Positions 12,286 through 12,922 of a stretch of 12,922 nt of DNA are shown here, piece after piece; position 1 is the stretch's first letter, and every line of letters starts with the position of its first letter. Location: contig CALANQ010000143.1 in the NCBI GenBank assembly GCA_937926025.1, positions 1-12,922 of the forward strand. Reading direction: 5' to 3'. The notes under the pieces were generated by a model. That model made no database searches. It was not told where the DNA came from and was given only the letters and a program-made list of their open reading frames with translations. The translations under genes were made by a program, and so were the position numbers. Source of the stretch: an uncultured Acidimicrobiales bacterium (lineage in GTDB: Bacteria > Actinomycetota > Acidimicrobiia > Acidimicrobiales > Iamiaceae).

Positions 12286-12922
12286 GCCGGAGCGGCGGGC
12301 GGATCCAGATCGGACAGCGGCGTCTCGTCGGACCCGATGGTGATCTCGTCCTTCGGGCGTCCGGACCGCTCGTCCCACAGGTCCCGCACCACCACCTGGA
12401 CCACGCCGGCCACCGGGATGGCCAGCAGGGCGCCCAGCAGCCCGAACACCTCGACGCCGATCAGCACCGACACCAGCACGCCGAGCGGGTTGATCTTGAC
12501 CGTCCGGGACATCACGGTGACCTGCAGGACGTTGTTCTCGAACTGCTGGTAGAGCACGAAGAAGATGATGGTGGCGATGCCCGCCGGCGTGGACTGGAGG
12601 AACGCCACCAGCACCGGCGGGATGGCACCCAGGGTGGCGCCCACCAGCGGGATCAGGTCGGCGAAGGCCACCCACAGGGCCAGCACCTCCGGGTAGGGGA
12701 CGCCGGCGATGCGGAGGAAGATGTACGCGGCGATGCCCGCCAGCAGGCTGATGACCACGTTGCCGTACATGTAGCCCGACACGGCGCGCGACGCGTCGGA
12801 CGCCACCCGTCTCACGCGTTCGCGCCGCGGCTCGGGGATCACGTTCAGGACGGACTGGCTCAGCTCGGGCCCGGCGAGCAGCAGCAGGATGGTCAGGACC
12901 ATCACGGTGACCGCCGCGACGA
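12282..12922 (-). CDS. AI-2E family transporter, C-terminal part (start outside window)
   Basis: The last 213 or so residues of a multi-helix inner-membrane protein; the frame is open to the window edge. GTG and ATG codons near 12900-12905 fall inside a hydrophobic helix (VMVLTILLLLAG) and are not true starts. Visible features are a basic loop (PEPRRERVRRVASDA), the helix YGNVVISLLAGIAAYIFL, the family segment LALWVAFADLIPLVGATLGA, a GIATIIFFVLYQQFENNVLQ helix with the conserved NNxLQ, and a final pair of helices with NPLGVLVSVLIGVEVFGLLG. The C-terminal tail of about 35 residues is acidic and rich in Pro. Whole proteins are usually 340-400 residues. The family name comes from a proposed autoinducer-2 exporter, but many members do other jobs, including sodium/proton exchange, so the substrate is open. 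Confidence 0.92.
   Translation of the reverse strand, partial: VAAVTVMVLTILLLLAGPELSQSVLNVIPEPRRERVRRVASDASRAVSGYMYGNVVISLLAGIAAYIFLRIAGVPYPEVLALWVAFADLIPLVGATLGAIPPVLVAFLQSTPAGIATIIFFVLYQQFENNVLQVTVMSRTVKINPLGVLVSVLIGVEVFGLLGALLAIPVAGVVQVVVRDLWDERSGRPKDEITIGSDETPLSDLDPPAAPA

Noticed and set aside
12900..12905. GTG or ATG at the right edge as the start of the AI-2E family gene
   Set aside because: Both lie inside a continuous hydrophobic helix and the frame stays open to the window end; the family is about 350 residues long, so the start is outside.
1..12922. CRISPR array, tRNA, rRNA, insertion sequence or prophage
   Set aside because: No regularly spaced repeats, cloverleaf candidates, transposase motifs or phage genes were seen on either strand.

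Overview
The window is very GC-rich and densely coded, with GTG starts, 4-bp stop/start overlaps, MerR-type promoters and several -10 boxes placed so that the mRNA would begin at the start codon. This points to an actinobacterium. The mix of an acyl-CoA dehydrogenase, an MMPL transporter and a BTAD regulator would suit an environmental Acidimicrobiia-like lineage, but that placement is inference. I see no tRNA, rRNA, CRISPR array, transposase or phage gene.

Layout. (1) 2-2856: the C-terminal half of a urea/guanidine carboxylase, cut by the window edge, overlaps an allophanate hydrolase by 4 bp. Together they form the end of a nitrogen-assimilation operon that carboxylates urea or guanidine and then splits allophanate to ammonia and CO2. 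Both proteins lack the C-terminal domain usual for their families. (2) 2871-3724: a MerR-family regulator and a thioredoxin each sit behind an identical 16-bp MerR operator with a 20-bp -35/-10 spacer, forming a small self-contained regulon. (3) 3787-3906, minus: a headless gene fragment resembling the end of a SecD P1-head-like domain. (4) 3917-5170, minus: an acyl-CoA dehydrogenase behind a 20-bp TetR-like palindrome, divergent from an acidic protein of unknown function (5313-5780) that ends in a strong terminator hairpin. (5) 5799-8284: a structured regulatory region, then a 48-residue basic peptide translationally coupled to an MMPL transporter. (6) 8327-8782: a small four-helix membrane protein with a 12-C tract. 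(7) 8829-10973, minus: a large regulator with helical repeats and a C-terminal winged-helix/BTAD module but no NTPase, divergent from a secreted lipoprotein of the Ca2+-dependent PI-PLC-like family (11082-12257). (8) 12282-end, minus: the C-terminal part of an AI-2E family transporter, convergent with the lipase gene.

I found no convincing wholly new multi-gene system. The best leads are the duplicated MerR operator regulon, the domain-reduced carboxylase/hydrolase pair with a possible guanidine-type residue, the NTPase-less BTAD regulator next to the PLC lipoprotein, and the small peptide/MMPL unit with its dyad-rich leader.
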